Notes: generated from the letters alone by a model not told the origin. Positions 27,951-41,900 are shown, numbered from the stretch's first letter. The stretch: 64,000 bases of DNA from Pseudomonadota bacterium (GCA_023425645.1 JAFACG010000034.1:72156-136155); one strand, 5' to 3'. Numbers and translations: made by a program.

Positions 27951-28035
27951 TGGTGCGAACGGAGAGACTCGAACTCTCACACCTCTCGGCGCCAGAACCT
28001 AAATCTGGTGCGTCTACCAATTCCGCCACGTTCGC
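27951..28035 (-). tRNA. tRNA-Leu (anticodon UAG)
   Basis: 85 bases on the minus strand including an encoded CCA (27951-27953). The acceptor stem GCGAACG pairs with CGTTCGC, the anticodon arm is CCAGA-TTTAGGT-TCTGG, and a long variable arm marks it as class II. The T-arm GTTCGAGTC is intact. Its 3' end faces the accessory island, which is a common arrangement for integration at tRNA genes. Confidence 0.95.
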
Positions 28036-28144
28036 AAAACGAAAGAAGGGGATTCTAGCCTGCTTTGCCGGACTAGGCAAGTAAAAGACGCCCGCCGCAG
28101 GATGCGGCAGGGTTTGGGGCATCTGAAGGCTGTTTGCTTCTTTT

Positions 28145-29362
28145 TTAACGACGTTTGGGGTTTTTTGCAATCAGGCCGCGCGCCAGCCAGTCCTGCTGCT
28201 GCTCGGCGGTGACGCCCAGGCTGTCCAGGATGTCCTGGGTGTCCTGGCCCAGTTGCGGCGCTGGTCGGCGGATGGCGCCGGGGCTGGCGCTGAGCTTGGG
28301 CACGATGCCGGGCACTTTCAGGGGAGTGCCGTCCGGCAGGGCCGCGTCCAGCAGCATGTCGCGCGCCTGGTAGTGCGGGTCGGCGGCGATGTCGGCAATG
28401 TCGTACACGCGGCCAGCCGGCACGCGGGCCTGGTCCAGGATGGCCAGCACCTCATCCAGGGTCAGGGCGCTGGTCCAGTGGCCTATCGCTGCGTCTATGA
28501 CGCCGGCATGGCGGGCGCGGCCGTCGTTGTGCGCATAATCTGGATTGGCGGCCATGTCGGGCCGGCCGATGGCCGTCATCAGCCGCTTGAAGATGCTGTC
28601 GCCGTTGCCCGCCACCAGAGCGTACTTGCCATCCTTGCACAGGTAGGCGTTGCTGGGTGTGATGCCGGGCAGGCTGCTGCCGGCCGGCTCGCGCACGGCG
28701 CCGAAGACGCTGTATTCCGGCAGCAGGCTTTCCATCATGTTGAAGACGGATTCGTACAGCGCCACGTCGATGTACTGGCCCTGGCCGCCGTGCTGCTCGC
28801 GCTGGCGCAGGGCCATCATGATGCCGATGACTCCGTGCAGGGCCGCCAGCGAGTCGCCGATGGACACGCCCACGCGCACCGGCGGGCGGCCGGGCTCGCC
28901 GCTCAGGTGGCGCAGGCCGCCCATGGCTTCGCCGACCACGCCGAAGCCCGGCCGGTCCTTGTAGGGGCCGGTCTGCCCGTAGCCGGACACGCGCAGCATG
29001 ATCAGGCCGGGATTGAGCGCGTGCAGCGCCTCCCAGCCCAGGCCCCATTCCTCCAGGGCGCCGGGGCGGAAGTTCTCGATGACGATGTCGCATTGCCCGG
29101 CCAGCTGGCGCACCACCTGCTGGCATTCGGGTTCGCGCAGGTCCAGCGCCAGGGATCGCTTGTTGCGCGACTGCACCTCCCACCAGACCGAGTTTCCTTC
29201 GTGCAGCAGGCGCCACTTGCGCAGCGGGTCGCCGCCTTGCGGCGGCTCGACCTTGATGACCTCGGCGCCGAACTCGCCCAGGATCTTGGCGGCGAAGGGG
29301 CCGGCGATCAACTGGCCCAGCTCCAGGACCCGGATGCCGGCCAGGGGAGTGCTAGTGTGCAT
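28145..29362 (-). CDS. CaiB/BaiF-family (class III) CoA-transferase
   Basis: 405 residues, full length for the family. It moves CoA between carboxylic acids. The N-terminal GIRVLELGQLIAGPFAAKILGEFGAEVIKVEPPQGGDP is the family hallmark. GVSIGDSLAALHGVIGIMMAL contains the catalytic Asp region, and the NAYLCKDGKY domain follows. The donor and acceptor are unknown. It is transcribed toward the tRNA and divergent from tig. Confidence 0.92.
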   Translation of the reverse strand: MHTSTPLAGIRVLELGQLIAGPFAAKILGEFGAEVIKVEPPQGGDPLRKWRLLHEGNSVWWEVQSRNKRSLALDLREPECQQVVRQLAGQCDIVIENFRPGALEEWGLGWEALHALNPGLIMLRVSGYGQTGPYKDRPGFGVVGEAMGGLRHLSGEPGRPPVRVGVSIGDSLAALHGVIGIMMALRQREQHGGQGQYIDVALYESVFNMMESLLPEYSVFGAVREPAGSSLPGITPSNAYLCKDGKYALVAGNGDSIFKRLMTAIGRPDMAANPDYAHNDGRARHAGVIDAAIGHWTSALTLDEVLAILDQARVPAGRVYDIADIAADPHYQARDMLLDAALPDGTPLKVPGIVPKLSASPGAIRRPAPQLGQDTQDILDSLGVTAEQQQDWLARGLIAKNPKRR

Positions 29363-29503
29363 GTCTGTCTTGCGTATGTCGCTGAAAATAAGGGATGATA
29401 GCCTTGCGCGGCTGTCTTGTCCTGACCGTGCGCCCCGGCGCCGGGGCCCGTCACAAGAAATAATGATTGATAGATCGTTTGTTTGGATTTACCGTGCTAC
29501 TTT

Positions 29504-29518
29504 CCGGTAAAATACCGG
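29504..29518. promoter_or_regulatory. Perfect inverted repeat upstream of tig
   Basis: CCGGTA, AAA, TACCGG: a perfect 6-bp dyad in the promoter region between the CoA-transferase and tig genes, 38 bases before the tig start. It could be an operator, but no regulator can be named. Confidence 0.35.
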
Positions 29519-29555
29519 ATTACCCTTCTCAATTAACCAATTTTATAGGTCTTCA

Positions 29556-30866
29556 ATGCAGCCCGAGGTTGAAATTCTGTCCGGCTTGGAGCGCCGAGTC
29601 GATGTGGTCGTTTCGGTGGCCGACGTAGAAAAACAAGTCCAGGCCCAGCTCAAGCGTGTGGCTCGTACGGCCAAGGTACAGGGCTTTCGCCCAGGCAAGG
29701 CGCCTCTGTCCGTCATCGAACGCACGCATGGCCCTGGCATCCGCTACGACGCCATCAACGAGGAAATCGGCAAGGCCCTGGACAAAGTGTTCCAGGACGC
29801 CAAGCTGCGCGTAGCCGGCACGCCTAACCTGGAAGCCAAGGAAGGCGAGGCCGCTGAAGGCACCATGGCATTTTCCGCCACCTTCGAGGTCTATCCGGAC
29901 GTGCAGGTCCCCGACCTGTCCTCCCTGGAGATCAAGCGCGCCACCGCCCAGGTGTCCGACGAGGACATCCAGCGCACCGTGGACGTGCTGCGCAAGCAAC
30001 GCGCCACCTACGAATCCAGCGCCGACCGCCAGGCCCAGGAAGATGACCGCGTCACCCTGGACTTCGTGGGCACCATCGACGGCGTGGCCTTCGAAGGCGG
30101 CAGCGCCGAAGGCTTCCAGTATCTGCAGGGCCGCGGCCGCATGCTGCCCGAGTTCGAGAACGCCGTCGCCGGCATGAAGGCGGGCGAAACCAAGACGTTC
30201 CCGCTGGAATTCCCCGCCGACTACGCCGGCAAGGAAGTGGCCGGCAAGACCGCCGAGTTCAAGATCACCGTGACCGACGTGGCCCGGCCCGTGCTGCCTG
30301 AGCTGGACGCCGAGTTCGCCAAGTCCCTCGGCCAGGCCGAAGGCGACGTGGAGAAGCTGCTGGCTGACGTGCGCGGCAACATCGAGCGCGAAATCAAGGC
30401 CCGCGTGCAGGCTCGCAACAAGGCCGCCGTCATGGACGCCCTGCTGGCCGCCAGCGAATTCGACGTGCCCAAGGCCCTGGTCGACAACGACGTGCAAGGC
30501 CGCATCGCGTCGGCCCGCGCCGAACTGAAAGAGCGCGGCGTGCCCAACGCCGACAAGATGCCCATTCCCGCCGAAGCCTTCCAGGAAGAGTCCACCCGCC
30601 GCGTGCGTCTGGGCCTGCTGGTCTCCGAGCTGGTCAAGGCCGCCGACCTGCAAGCCAAGCCCGAGCAGGTGCGCGCCCGCATCGAAGAGTTCGCCCAGAA
30701 CTACGAACAGCCCGCCCAAGTGGTGGCCTACTATCTGTCCGATCGCCAGCGTCGCGCCGAGATCGAGGCAGTCGTGCTCGAGGACAATGTCGTCGAACAC
30801 GTGCTGTCCAAGGCCAAGGTGACCGACGAGGAGGTGGCGTTCGATCAAATCATGGGGACCAACTAA
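29556..30866 (+). CDS. tig: Trigger factor, ribosome-bound chaperone
   Basis: 436 residues (E. coli 432). It binds near the ribosomal exit tunnel. The N-terminal ribosome-binding domain has the signature GFRPGKAPLSVIE (GFRxGKxP). The FKBP-like peptidyl-prolyl isomerase domain runs from about residue 160 to 245 (DRVTLDFVGTIDG), and the rest is the helical chaperone body. It is first in the tig-clpP-clpX order; clpP starts at the base right after the stop. Confidence 0.96.
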   Translation: MQPEVEILSGLERRVDVVVSVADVEKQVQAQLKRVARTAKVQGFRPGKAPLSVIERTHGPGIRYDAINEEIGKALDKVFQDAKLRVAGTPNLEAKEGEAAEGTMAFSATFEVYPDVQVPDLSSLEIKRATAQVSDEDIQRTVDVLRKQRATYESSADRQAQEDDRVTLDFVGTIDGVAFEGGSAEGFQYLQGRGRMLPEFENAVAGMKAGETKTFPLEFPADYAGKEVAGKTAEFKITVTDVARPVLPELDAEFAKSLGQAEGDVEKLLADVRGNIEREIKARVQARNKAAVMDALLAASEFDVPKALVDNDVQGRIASARAELKERGVPNADKMPIPAEAFQEESTRRVRLGLLVSELVKAADLQAKPEQVRARIEEFAQNYEQPAQVVAYYLSDRQRRAEIEAVVLEDNVVEHVLSKAKVTDEEVAFDQIMGTN

Positions 30867-31520
30867 ATGTCGTCGAGCTTTGTCGACTTCTACGCCTCGA
30901 TGAACGGGGGTCATTCCGTGACCCCCACGGGGCTGGGCTACGTGCCCATCGTGATCGAGCAGTCGGGCCGCGGCGAGCGGTCCTATGATATCTACTCGCG
31001 CCTGCTGCGCGAGCGCATCATCTTCCTGGTGGGCCCTGTCAATGACAATTCGGCCAACCTGATCGTGGCCCAGCTGCTGTTCCTGGAGTCGGAAAATCCT
31101 GAAAAGGATATTTCCCTGTACATCAACTCCCCCGGGGGGTCGGTGTATGCCGGCCTGGCCATCTACGACACGATGCAGTTCGTCAAGCCCGAAGTCTCGA
31201 CATTGTGCACCGGCATGGCCGCCAGCATGGGCGCCTTCCTGCTGTCCTCGGGCACGCGCGGCAAGCGTTTCGCGCTGCCCAATTCGCGCATCATGATTCA
31301 CCAGCCTTCTGGCGGTGCGCAGGGCCAGGCCTCCGACATCCAGATCCAGGCCAAGGAAATCCTGAGTCTGCGCGAGCGCCTGAACCGCATCCTGGCGGCC
31401 AATTGCGGCCAGCCTGTGGAGCGCATCGAGGTGGATACCGAGCGCGACAACTTCATGGCGGCCGAAGACGCCCAGTCCTACGGCCTGATCGACCGGGTGA
31501 TGTCCACGCGCGACGTGTAA
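30867..31520 (+). CDS. clpP: ATP-dependent Clp protease proteolytic subunit
   Basis: 217 residues. The catalytic triad is visible: Ser in [11 protein letters not shown], His in [10 protein letters not shown], and Asp in the [10 protein letters not shown] region. The ATG overlaps nothing but follows the tig stop directly, implying translational coupling. The first 25-30 residues ([15 protein letters not shown]) are probably a propeptide or a non-conserved extension before the conserved [18 protein letters not shown]. Confidence 0.96.
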   Translation: MSSSFVDFYASMNGGHSVTPTGLGYVPIVIEQSGRGERSYDIYSRLLRERIIFLVGPVNDNSANLIVAQLLFLESENPEKDISLYINSPGGSVYAGLAIYDTMQFVKPEVSTLCTGMAASMGAFLLSSGTRGKRFALPNSRIMIHQPSGGAQGQASDIQIQAKEILSLRERLNRILAANCGQPVERIEVDTERDNFMAAEDAQSYGLIDRVMSTRDV

Positions 31521-31567
31521 GCCCGGCGTCCCCACGGACGACATAAAGCAGTACTATGGCTGTTCTG

Positions 31568-31592
31568 GGACGGGACTTGTTCCCGTCCTTTT
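31568..31592 (+). terminator. Attenuator-type hairpin between clpP and clpX
   Basis: An 8-bp stem GGACGGGA (31568-31575) with TCCCGTCC (31581-31588), followed by TTTT. It should lower, not stop, read-through from clpP into clpX. Confidence 0.6.
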
Positions 31593-31619
31593 ACTATCCT
31601 GAAGTGAAAATTTGAATCT

Positions 31620-32921
31620 ATGTCCGAAAAGAAATCGGCCGACGAAAAAGTTCTGCATTGCTCGTTTTGCAATAAAAGCCAGCACGAGGTCAAGAAACTG
31701 ATCGCTGGACCTTCGTCGGTATTTATCTGCGACGAGTGTATTGATCTTTGTACCGATATCATTCGTGACGAAGCGGCGGGCGCCACGCCCGATGGCGAGC
31801 GCAAGGACTTGCCCACCCCCCGCGAAATCAAGGAATTCCTCGATGGTTACGTCATCGGCCAGGAGACGCCCAAGCGCACCCTGGCGGTGGCGGTCTACAA
31901 CCATTACAAGCGCATCCGCAACGGCAAGCCCGGCCGGGACGACGTGGAACTGTCCAAGAGCAACATCCTGCTGATCGGGCCTACCGGCTCGGGCAAGACG
32001 CTGCTGGCCCAGACGCTGGCGCGCATGCTGGATGTGCCTTTCGTCATGGCCGACGCCACCACGCTGACCGAAGCCGGCTACGTGGGCGAGGACGTGGAGA
32101 ACATCGTCCAGAAACTGTTGCAGAACTGCGACTACGACGTTGAAAAGGCGCAGCGCGCCATCATCTACATCGACGAAATCGACAAGATTTCCCGCAAGTC
32201 CGACAATCCGTCCATTACCCGCGACGTGTCCGGCGAAGGCGTGCAGCAGGCGCTGCTCAAGCTGATCGAAGGCACGGTGGCCTCGGTGCCTCCGCAGGGC
32301 GGGCGCAAGCATCCCAACCAGGACTTCGTGCAGGTGGACACCACCAACATCCTGTTCATCGTGGGCGGCGCCTTTGACGGGCTGGAAAAAGTCATCCGCG
32401 ACCGTACCGAAAAGTCCGGCATCGGATTCTCGGCTTCGGTCAAGGCCAAGTCCGAGCGCGGCGTTGGCGAGCTGTTCTCCGAAGTGGAGCCCGAGGACCT
32501 GATCAAGTTCGGCATCATCCCCGAGTTGGTCGGCCGCCTGCCCGTGGTGGCCACGCTGGAAGAGCTGCGCGAAGACGCCCTGGTGCGCATCCTGACCGAG
32601 CCGCGCAACGCCCTGGTCAAGCAGTTCCAGAAGCTGCTGGAGATGGAAGGCGTGGAGCTGGAGATCCAGCCGGCGGCCCTGCACGCGGTGGCCCAGCGGG
32701 CCATCAAGCGCCGTACCGGCGCGCGCGGCCTGCGCAGCATCGTCGAGCAGGCCCTGCTGGACACCATGTACGAGCTGCCCTCGCGCAAGGATGTGAGCAA
32801 GGTGGTCCTGACCGAGGATGTGATTCTTGGAAAGAGTAAACCCGAATTGATCCTGAGCCGTCCTTTGACCGATAGTAATTCTGACGAGGTCTCTCAGACC
32901 CTGAAAGACGCCGCCGCCTAG
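31620..32921 (+). CDS. clpX: Clp protease ATPase subunit ClpX
   Basis: 433 residues, an unfoldase that feeds ClpP. The N-terminal zinc-binding domain uses four cysteines (CSFCNKS ... CDECI). The AAA+ core has Walker A GPTGSGKT (about residue 120), Walker [11 protein letters not shown], and the sensor-2 region [10 protein letters not shown]. The ClpP-docking IGF loop (KSGIGFSA) is present. It lies 99 bases after clpP, past a weak terminator. Confidence 0.97.
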   Translation: MSEKKSADEKVLHCSFCNKSQHEVKKLIAGPSSVFICDECIDLCTDIIRDEAAGATPDGERKDLPTPREIKEFLDGYVIGQETPKRTLAVAVYNHYKRIRNGKPGRDDVELSKSNILLIGPTGSGKTLLAQTLARMLDVPFVMADATTLTEAGYVGEDVENIVQKLLQNCDYDVEKAQRAIIYIDEIDKISRKSDNPSITRDVSGEGVQQALLKLIEGTVASVPPQGGRKHPNQDFVQVDTTNILFIVGGAFDGLEKVIRDRTEKSGIGFSASVKAKSERGVGELFSEVEPEDLIKFGIIPELVGRLPVVATLEELREDALVRILTEPRNALVKQFQKLLEMEGVELEIQPAALHAVAQRAIKRRTGARGLRSIVEQALLDTMYELPSRKDVSKVVLTEDVILGKSKPELILSRPLTDSNSDEVSQTLKDAAA

Positions 32922-32959
32922 CGACGGGCAAGGCCCTTTCCTGTTGTTGATCCGGCCTA

Positions 32960-32987
32960 CTTGAAATATCGAAGTTCGCCACAATCT
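32960..32987 (+). promoter_or_regulatory. Possible heat-shock (sigma-32) promoter for lon
   Basis: CTTGAAA at 32960-32966, a 12-base spacer, then CCACAATCT, close to CTTGAAA-N11-16-CCCCATNT. It lies 78 bases before lon ATG, and lon is a known sigma-32 target in many proteobacteria. A hairpin at about 33007-33030 lies in the leader. Confidence 0.5.
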
Positions 32988-33064
32988 GACCTACAACAGG
33001 TTGAACCGTGAAAGGGAAGCCCAGGCTTCCCTTTCGCGTCTAAGGACATTTATAGGAAATTACT

Positions 33065-35530
<2,466 letters not shown>

Positions 35531-35667
35531 TGGATGTCCATGGCGCGCTTGCTTCAAGAGAAGCGGGCGCGGCCTGGGCCTGTCAGGTCCGGAGCCGCAG
35601 GAAGTGCTCCACGCTGCGCTGCCTGCCGCGCCTTCAAGGCATTGCTTTTTTAGGGCGGCCCGGCAAT

Positions 35668-35699
35668 AAAAAACCCGAAGTGCGAGCTTCGGGTTTTTT
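35668..35699. terminator. Bidirectional terminator between lon and lexA
   Basis: The stem CCCGAAG (35674-35680) pairs with CTTCGGG (35687-35693). Runs of A before and six T after make it work for lon on the plus strand and lexA on the minus strand. Confidence 0.88.
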
Positions 35700-35718
35700 C
35701 ATGGGTGAACGTGCGGGA

Positions 35719-36372
35719 TCAGTGCAATGGCGTGGCGCGGATGAGCCCTACAGCCACGCCTTCCAGCGCCAGCGAATCCGGGTCGGTAACCACGATGGGT
35801 TCGAAATCAGGATTTTCCGGCAGCAGCAGCACCTGATTGTTCGAGCGCGACAGGCGCTTGACGGTGACTTCGTCGCCGATGCGGGCCACCACGATCTGGC
35901 CGTTGCGGGCTTCCAAGGTCTTCTTGACGGCCAGGAGGTCCCCGTCCAGGATGCCGGCGTCCCGCATGCTCAGGCCGCGCACGCGCAGCAGGTAGTCCGG
36001 CGCTTGCGAGAACAGGGTGTTGGCCACGCCGATCTCGCGTTCGATGTGTTCGGTGGCCAGGATGGGGCTGCCGGCGGCCACGCGCCCGATGATGGGCAGC
36101 AGCAGGGCGTCCGACAGACTGGCCAGCAGGCCGGGTTCGGGGGCGTCACGCTGGTCTGCGCCCAGCAGGCGGATGCCGCGCGAGGCGCCCGCCGTCAGTT
36201 CGATGGCGCCCTTGCGCGCCAGTGCCTTGAGGTGGTCTTCAGCGGCGTTGGCCGATTTGAAGCCCAGCACCTGGGCGATCTCGGCCCGGGTGGGGGGGAA
36301 ACCGGTGCGCTCGATTTCGGAGCGGATGATGTCCAGCACTTGCTGCTGGCGCGCGGTGAGCTTGACGGTCAT
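35719..36372 (-). CDS. lexA: SOS repressor LexA
   Basis: 217 residues. The N-terminal winged helix ([34 protein letters not shown]) binds SOS boxes. The self-cleavage site is Ala-Gly in RVAAGSPIL. The catalytic Ser is in [14 protein letters not shown] and Lys in GDEVTVKRL. An SOS box stands 13 bases before the start, so autoregulation is expected. Confidence 0.96.
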   Translation of the reverse strand: MTVKLTARQQQVLDIIRSEIERTGFPPTRAEIAQVLGFKSANAAEDHLKALARKGAIELTAGASRGIRLLGADQRDAPEPGLLASLSDALLLPIIGRVAAGSPILATEHIEREIGVANTLFSQAPDYLLRVRGLSMRDAGILDGDLLAVKKTLEARNGQIVVARIGDEVTVKRLSRSNNQVLLLPENPDFEPIVVTDPDSLALEGVAVGLIRATPLH

Positions 36373-36384
36373 GAGTATTGGCTG

Positions 36385-36400
36385 CTGAATATATATACAG
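36385..36400 (-). promoter_or_regulatory. SOS box of lexA
   Basis: CTGAATATATATACAG on the plus strand, one base off the CTGT-N8-ACAG consensus in one half. It is placed directly upstream of lexA. Confidence 0.85.
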
Positions 36401-36474
36401 TGATGATTGTGCGTTACTTGTCGCTTTTTTGCAAGGCGCAGCTTGCCTGGCGAGGTGTCTTCTGCCTTGGGCCG

Positions 36475-37038
36475 TCAGGGGCGGCGCTGCAGCCAGTCGG
36501 CGCGGCCTTGGGTGTACAGCACGTGCGGCGCCAGCGGATGGCCCGCTGGCAAGGCGGGGTGATCGAAAGTGCCGGGCTGGCGCTGCATGCCCAGGCGTTC
36601 CATCACGGCCTGGGAAGGCAGGTTGGGCAGCGCGGTATAGGCCACGATCTCCTCCAGGCCCAGCACGTCGAAGCCGAAGTCCAGGCTGGCGCGCGCGGCC
36701 TCGCTGGCGTAGCCCTTGCCCCAGAGTTCGGGCAGCAGGCGCCAGACCGCTTCCACGCATGGCTGGAAAGGCAGTTCGGCCAGCGGCACGTTCAGACCCA
36801 CCATGCCGGCGAACTGGCCGGTGGCGCGCACTTCCACGGCCCATTGGCCCCAGCCCCGCCGCTCGATCAAGGCCTGGCTGCGGTGGGCGATGGCATCGCT
36901 CTGGGCCCGGTCCAGGGTGGACGGATAATGACGCAATGCCTGCGGATCCGCATTGAGTCGCGCGAAAGGTTCCAGATCGGACTCCTTCCAGGGACGCAGC
37001 AGCAGGCGAGCGGTGGTCAGGGTAAGGGTTTGGGTCAT
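36475..37038 (-). CDS. GNAT-family N-acetyltransferase (RimJ/RimL-like)
   Basis: 187 residues. It starts TLTTARLLLRPWKESDLEPFARLNADP, as in ribosomal-protein-alanine acetyltransferase-like GNATs. The acetyl-CoA loop region is LPELWGKGYASEAARASLDFGF (Q/RxxGxA type). Substrate unknown; spermidine, protein N-termini or small molecules are all possible. It lies downstream of the tyrB terminator and upstream of lexA on the same strand. Confidence 0.85.
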   Translation of the reverse strand: MTQTLTLTTARLLLRPWKESDLEPFARLNADPQALRHYPSTLDRAQSDAIAHRSQALIERRGWGQWAVEVRATGQFAGMVGLNVPLAELPFQPCVEAVWRLLPELWGKGYASEAARASLDFGFDVLGLEEIVAYTALPNLPSQAVMERLGMQRQPGTFDHPALPAGHPLAPHVLYTQGRADWLQRRP

Positions 37039-37062
37039 GTTCGTGTCGCCATTGCGGCAATG

Positions 37063-37089
37063 AAAAACGCCCTTCCGGGGAAGGGCGTT
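37063..37089 (-). terminator. Rho-independent terminator of the aminotransferase gene
   Basis: On the minus strand AACGCCCTTCC pairs with GGAAGGGCGTT, followed by TTT. It lies 18 bases after the tyrB stop. Confidence 0.85.
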
Positions 37090-37106
37090 GCAGGGGCCGG
37101 AAAGGA

Positions 37107-38309
37107 TTACTTCAGGACTTTGGCGATGGCCTGGACCACGTAGTCGATGTTCTGGCTGTTCAGGGCGGCCACGCAGATGCGGCCGCTGCTGACGGCGTAG
37201 ACGCCGTGTTCGTTGCGCAGGCGCTCCACTTGTTCGGCGGTCAGGCCGGAGTAGGAGAACATGCCGCGCTGCTGCAGCACGAAATCGAAGTTCTGGGCCA
37301 CGCCGTGGGCCTTGAGCTTTTCCACCAGCTGGCTGCGCATGGCGCGGATGCGGTCGCGCATGCCGGCCAGTTCGTCGGCCCAGACCTGGAACAGTTCAGG
37401 CGAGTTCAGCACGGTGGCCACCACCTTGCCGCCGTGCGTGGGCGGGTTGGAGTAGTTGGTGCGGATGACGCGCTTGACCTGGCTGAGCACGCGGGAGGTT
37501 TCGTCCTTGCTGGAGGTGATCAGTGTCAGGGCGCCCACGCGCTCGCCGTAGAGCGAGAACGACTTGGAGAAGGAGGAGCTGACCAGCATGGACAGGCCCA
37601 GGGCGGCGAACTGGCGCACGACGCTGGCGTCCTGCTCCAGGCCGTCGCCGAAGCCCTGGTAGGCGATGTCCAGGAAGGGGACCAGCTTCTGCTCCTGGAT
37701 GACCTTGGCCACCTGCGCCCACTGTTCGGCGCTGGGATCCACGCCGGTGGGGTTGTGGCAGCAGGCGTGCAGCACCACGATGGATTGGGCGGGCATGGCG
37801 CGCAGGGCGGCCAGCATGCCTTCGAAGTTCAGGCCGTGGGTGGCCGCGTCGTAGTAGGCGTAGGTGCCCACCTTGAAGCCGGCGCGCTCGAACAGGGCGC
37901 GGTGGTTTTCCCAGCTGGGATCGCTGATGAACACCTGGGAATCAGGCAGGAGCTGCTTCAGGAAATCGGCGCCGATCTTCAGGGCGCCGGTGCCGCCCAG
38001 GGATTGCACCGTCAGGGCGCGACCCTCGGCGATGACGGGGGAGTCCGCGCCCAGCAGCAGGGTCTGCGCGCCCTTGTTGTAGGCGGCGATGCCTTCGATG
38101 GGCAGGTAGCTGCGGGCCGCGGCGTTGGCCGCCAGGGCGTCTTCCGCTTTCTTGACCGCCTGCAGCAGGGGGATGCGTCCCTGATCGTCGTAGTACACGC
38201 CAACGCCCAGATTGACTTTGCCGGCGCGTTCGTCGGCATTGTATTGTTCGTTCAAACCCAGAATAGGGTCGCGGGGAGCCAGTTCGACGGTTTCGAAAAG
38301 CGTTGTCAT
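37107..38309 (-). CDS. tyrB: Aromatic/aspartate aminotransferase (class I)
   Basis: 400 residues, PLP-dependent, interconverting aromatic or dicarboxylic amino acids and 2-oxo acids. The PLP lysine is in SSSFSKSFSLYGERVGAL, the substrate-carboxylate Arg near the end is in SSGRICVAALN, and the PLP-ring site is LHACCHNPTGVDP. FxxVELAPRDPILGLNE at the start is typical of the AspC/TyrB subgroup; aspC cannot be excluded from sequence. It is divergent from uvrB, an order shared with Bordetella relatives. Confidence 0.9.
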   Translation of the reverse strand: MTTLFETVELAPRDPILGLNEQYNADERAGKVNLGVGVYYDDQGRIPLLQAVKKAEDALAANAAARSYLPIEGIAAYNKGAQTLLLGADSPVIAEGRALTVQSLGGTGALKIGADFLKQLLPDSQVFISDPSWENHRALFERAGFKVGTYAYYDAATHGLNFEGMLAALRAMPAQSIVVLHACCHNPTGVDPSAEQWAQVAKVIQEQKLVPFLDIAYQGFGDGLEQDASVVRQFAALGLSMLVSSSFSKSFSLYGERVGALTLITSSKDETSRVLSQVKRVIRTNYSNPPTHGGKVVATVLNSPELFQVWADELAGMRDRIRAMRSQLVEKLKAHGVAQNFDFVLQQRGMFSYSGLTAEQVERLRNEHGVYAVSSGRICVAALNSQNIDYVVQAIAKVLK

Positions 38310-38383
38310 GATAATTTGGGGACGTTGCCTGAGAGTGTGGAAAAGTGGAGCATTGATGTGATAATAAGGGGTTACCCTAAAGC

Positions 38384-40414
<2,031 letters not shown>

Positions 40415-40438
40415 ACCTTGTTGCAGCAAGATTAAAAG

Positions 40439-40469
40439 CGGAGCCGGCCTTGGCGCGGCTCCGTTTTTT
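40439..40469 (+). terminator. Rho-independent terminator after uvrB
   Basis: The stem CGGAGCCG (40439-40446) pairs with CGGCTCCG (40456-40463) and is followed by six T residues. Confidence 0.9.
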
Positions 40470-40761
40470 GTTGTGTATGTGCAACTATCCGGCCGCTTTG
40501 TTCTTCCGGCCTCGGGACGAGGAGGCCTGGGCGATGATGGCTGTGAGCCGGTCCGGCGCGCCGCCCTCTGGAACGAGGCTCGTCCGGCAGGCGGCTGCTA
40601 CCGGGCATTTTTGTCCTGGTGCGAAAAAAATCAGCGCTTCAACCACGGTCCTAACGTGCGCGGCGAGCGTTCCGGGAAGCCTCGCAGGCCAACGGGGCTG
40701 CGGGCTGGGGCCTTTTTGCGGCTTGCCTTATTTGGGGTTTTCCCTCAGACTTTTAAGAATT

Positions 40762-41250
40762 ATGAGTAAGGTTCTTTTCGTCTGTACGGGAAATATCTGT
40801 CGCTCTCCCAGCGCTGAAGGCGTCTTGCGCCGCCTGGTGAACGAGGCCAGTCTTTCCGAGCTCATCCAGGTGGATTCGGCCGCCACGCATGGCTTTCACG
40901 TGGGCGAGCATCCCGACACCCGGGCCCAGCTGGCGGCCCGCAAGCGCGGCTACGACATCTCCGCCTACCAGGCCCGCCAGGTGCGCCGCGAGGACTTCCG
41001 CGACTTCGACCTTATTCTCAGCATGGATTGGGAAAATCACGCCGCCCTGCAGCAGATGTGCCCCAAGATCTATCGCCACAAGCTGATGCTGCTGATGCGC
41101 TTTGCCACCGATCACGAAGCCGCCACGGTGCCTGATCCCTATTACGGCGGGCAGGAAGGCTTCAACAAGGTCCTGGACTATCTGGAGGACGCCTGCCAGG
41201 GCGTGTTCGAGCAGGTGCGCAAGCGCATCCCTAGTTGCCAAGCTGCCTGA
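40762..41250 (+). CDS. Low-molecular-weight protein tyrosine phosphatase
   Basis: 162 residues from ATG 40762. The P-loop VCTGNICRSPSAEG holds the catalytic Cys and Arg, and the general acid Asp is in DPYYGGQEGF. Dephosphorylates protein tyrosines; bacterial homologues act on polysaccharide kinases or heat-shock proteins, but the target here is unknown. It sits just upstream of iscR, a conserved neighbourhood in related genomes. Reading the frame further upstream to 40450 gives no family similarity. Confidence 0.93.
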   Translation: MSKVLFVCTGNICRSPSAEGVLRRLVNEASLSELIQVDSAATHGFHVGEHPDTRAQLAARKRGYDISAYQARQVRREDFRDFDLILSMDWENHAALQQMCPKIYRHKLMLLMRFATDHEAATVPDPYYGGQEGFNKVLDYLEDACQGVFEQVRKRIPSCQAA

Positions 41251-41321
41251 CACCCGGCTGAACTCCTCAGTATAAGTGTAAAAATAGACAGGCAAGGCAC
41301 GGTAGTTTCCCTTGTATTTGC

Positions 41322-41346
41322 TATACTGGACCAAATTGGTCGGATT
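41322..41346 (+). promoter_or_regulatory. Probable IscR-binding site (type 1)
   Basis: TATACTGGACC-AAA-TTGGTCGGAT, a near-palindrome (GGACCAAATTGGTC core) matching the ATAnTTGACT...AGTCGGnTAT layout of type 1 IscR sites. It lies 47 bases before iscR ATG and should give [2Fe-2S]-dependent autorepression. Confidence 0.65.
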
Positions 41347-41392
41347 TGCGCTTGCGCATCCGGCCGCTTTAGCCTTTGGCAAGGAAACTATC

Positions 41393-41878
41393 ATGCGTTT
41401 GACGACAAAAGGGCGTTTCGCCGTGACCGCGATGATCGATCTTGCGCTGCGCCAGCAAAGTGGACCCGTGACGCTCGCTGGGATCAGCCAGCGGCAGGGT
41501 ATTTCGCTGTCCTACCTGGAACAACTGTTTGGCAAGCTGCGCCGCCACGAACTGGTGGACAGCGTGCGCGGGCCGGGCGGCGGGTATACGCTGGCCCGCC
41601 TGGCGCGGCACATCACCGTGGCGGACATCGTGTTCGCCGTGGATGAGCCGGTGGACGCCACCCAGTGCGGCGGCAAAGGCAATTGCAAGCAGGGCGGCAA
41701 CGGCCTGAAGGGCGAATGCATGACGCACGAGCTTTGGGCCACGCTTAGTCGTAAAATGGTGGATTATCTGGATTCCGTCTCGCTGCAGGACCTGGTGGAC
41801 CAGCAGCGCCTGCGCCAGCTCAAGCAGGCCGCCCAGGAGGCGAGCCATCCGGAAGAATGCACCTTGCAGGCTGGCTAG
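41393..41878 (+). CDS. iscR: Iron-sulfur cluster regulator IscR
   Basis: 161 residues from ATG 41393. The Rrf2-family winged helix starts [19 protein letters not shown]. The cluster ligands are three Cys ([13 protein letters not shown]...GEC) plus the following His in MTHELW. It represses the isc operon when its cluster is loaded. It starts the iscR-iscS-iscU-iscA series. Confidence 0.95.
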   Translation: MRLTTKGRFAVTAMIDLALRQQSGPVTLAGISQRQGISLSYLEQLFGKLRRHELVDSVRGPGGGYTLARLARHITVADIVFAVDEPVDATQCGGKGNCKQGGNGLKGECMTHELWATLSRKMVDYLDSVSLQDLVDQQRLRQLKQAAQEASHPEECTLQAG

Positions 41879-41900
41879 AGCCGCCAGTCCGGAGTATCGT

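Noticed and set aside
19747..27951. Island attachment-site repeat of the tRNA-Leu 3' end at the left border
   Set aside because: I looked at 19.7-19.98 kb and found no copy of the tRNA end.
28253..29398. 381-codon plus-strand ORF across the CoA-transferase
   Set aside because: Antisense shadow of a full-length family member.
29553..31544. 663-codon minus-strand ORF across tig and clpP
   Set aside because: Antisense shadow of two certain genes; composition typical of third-position GC bias.
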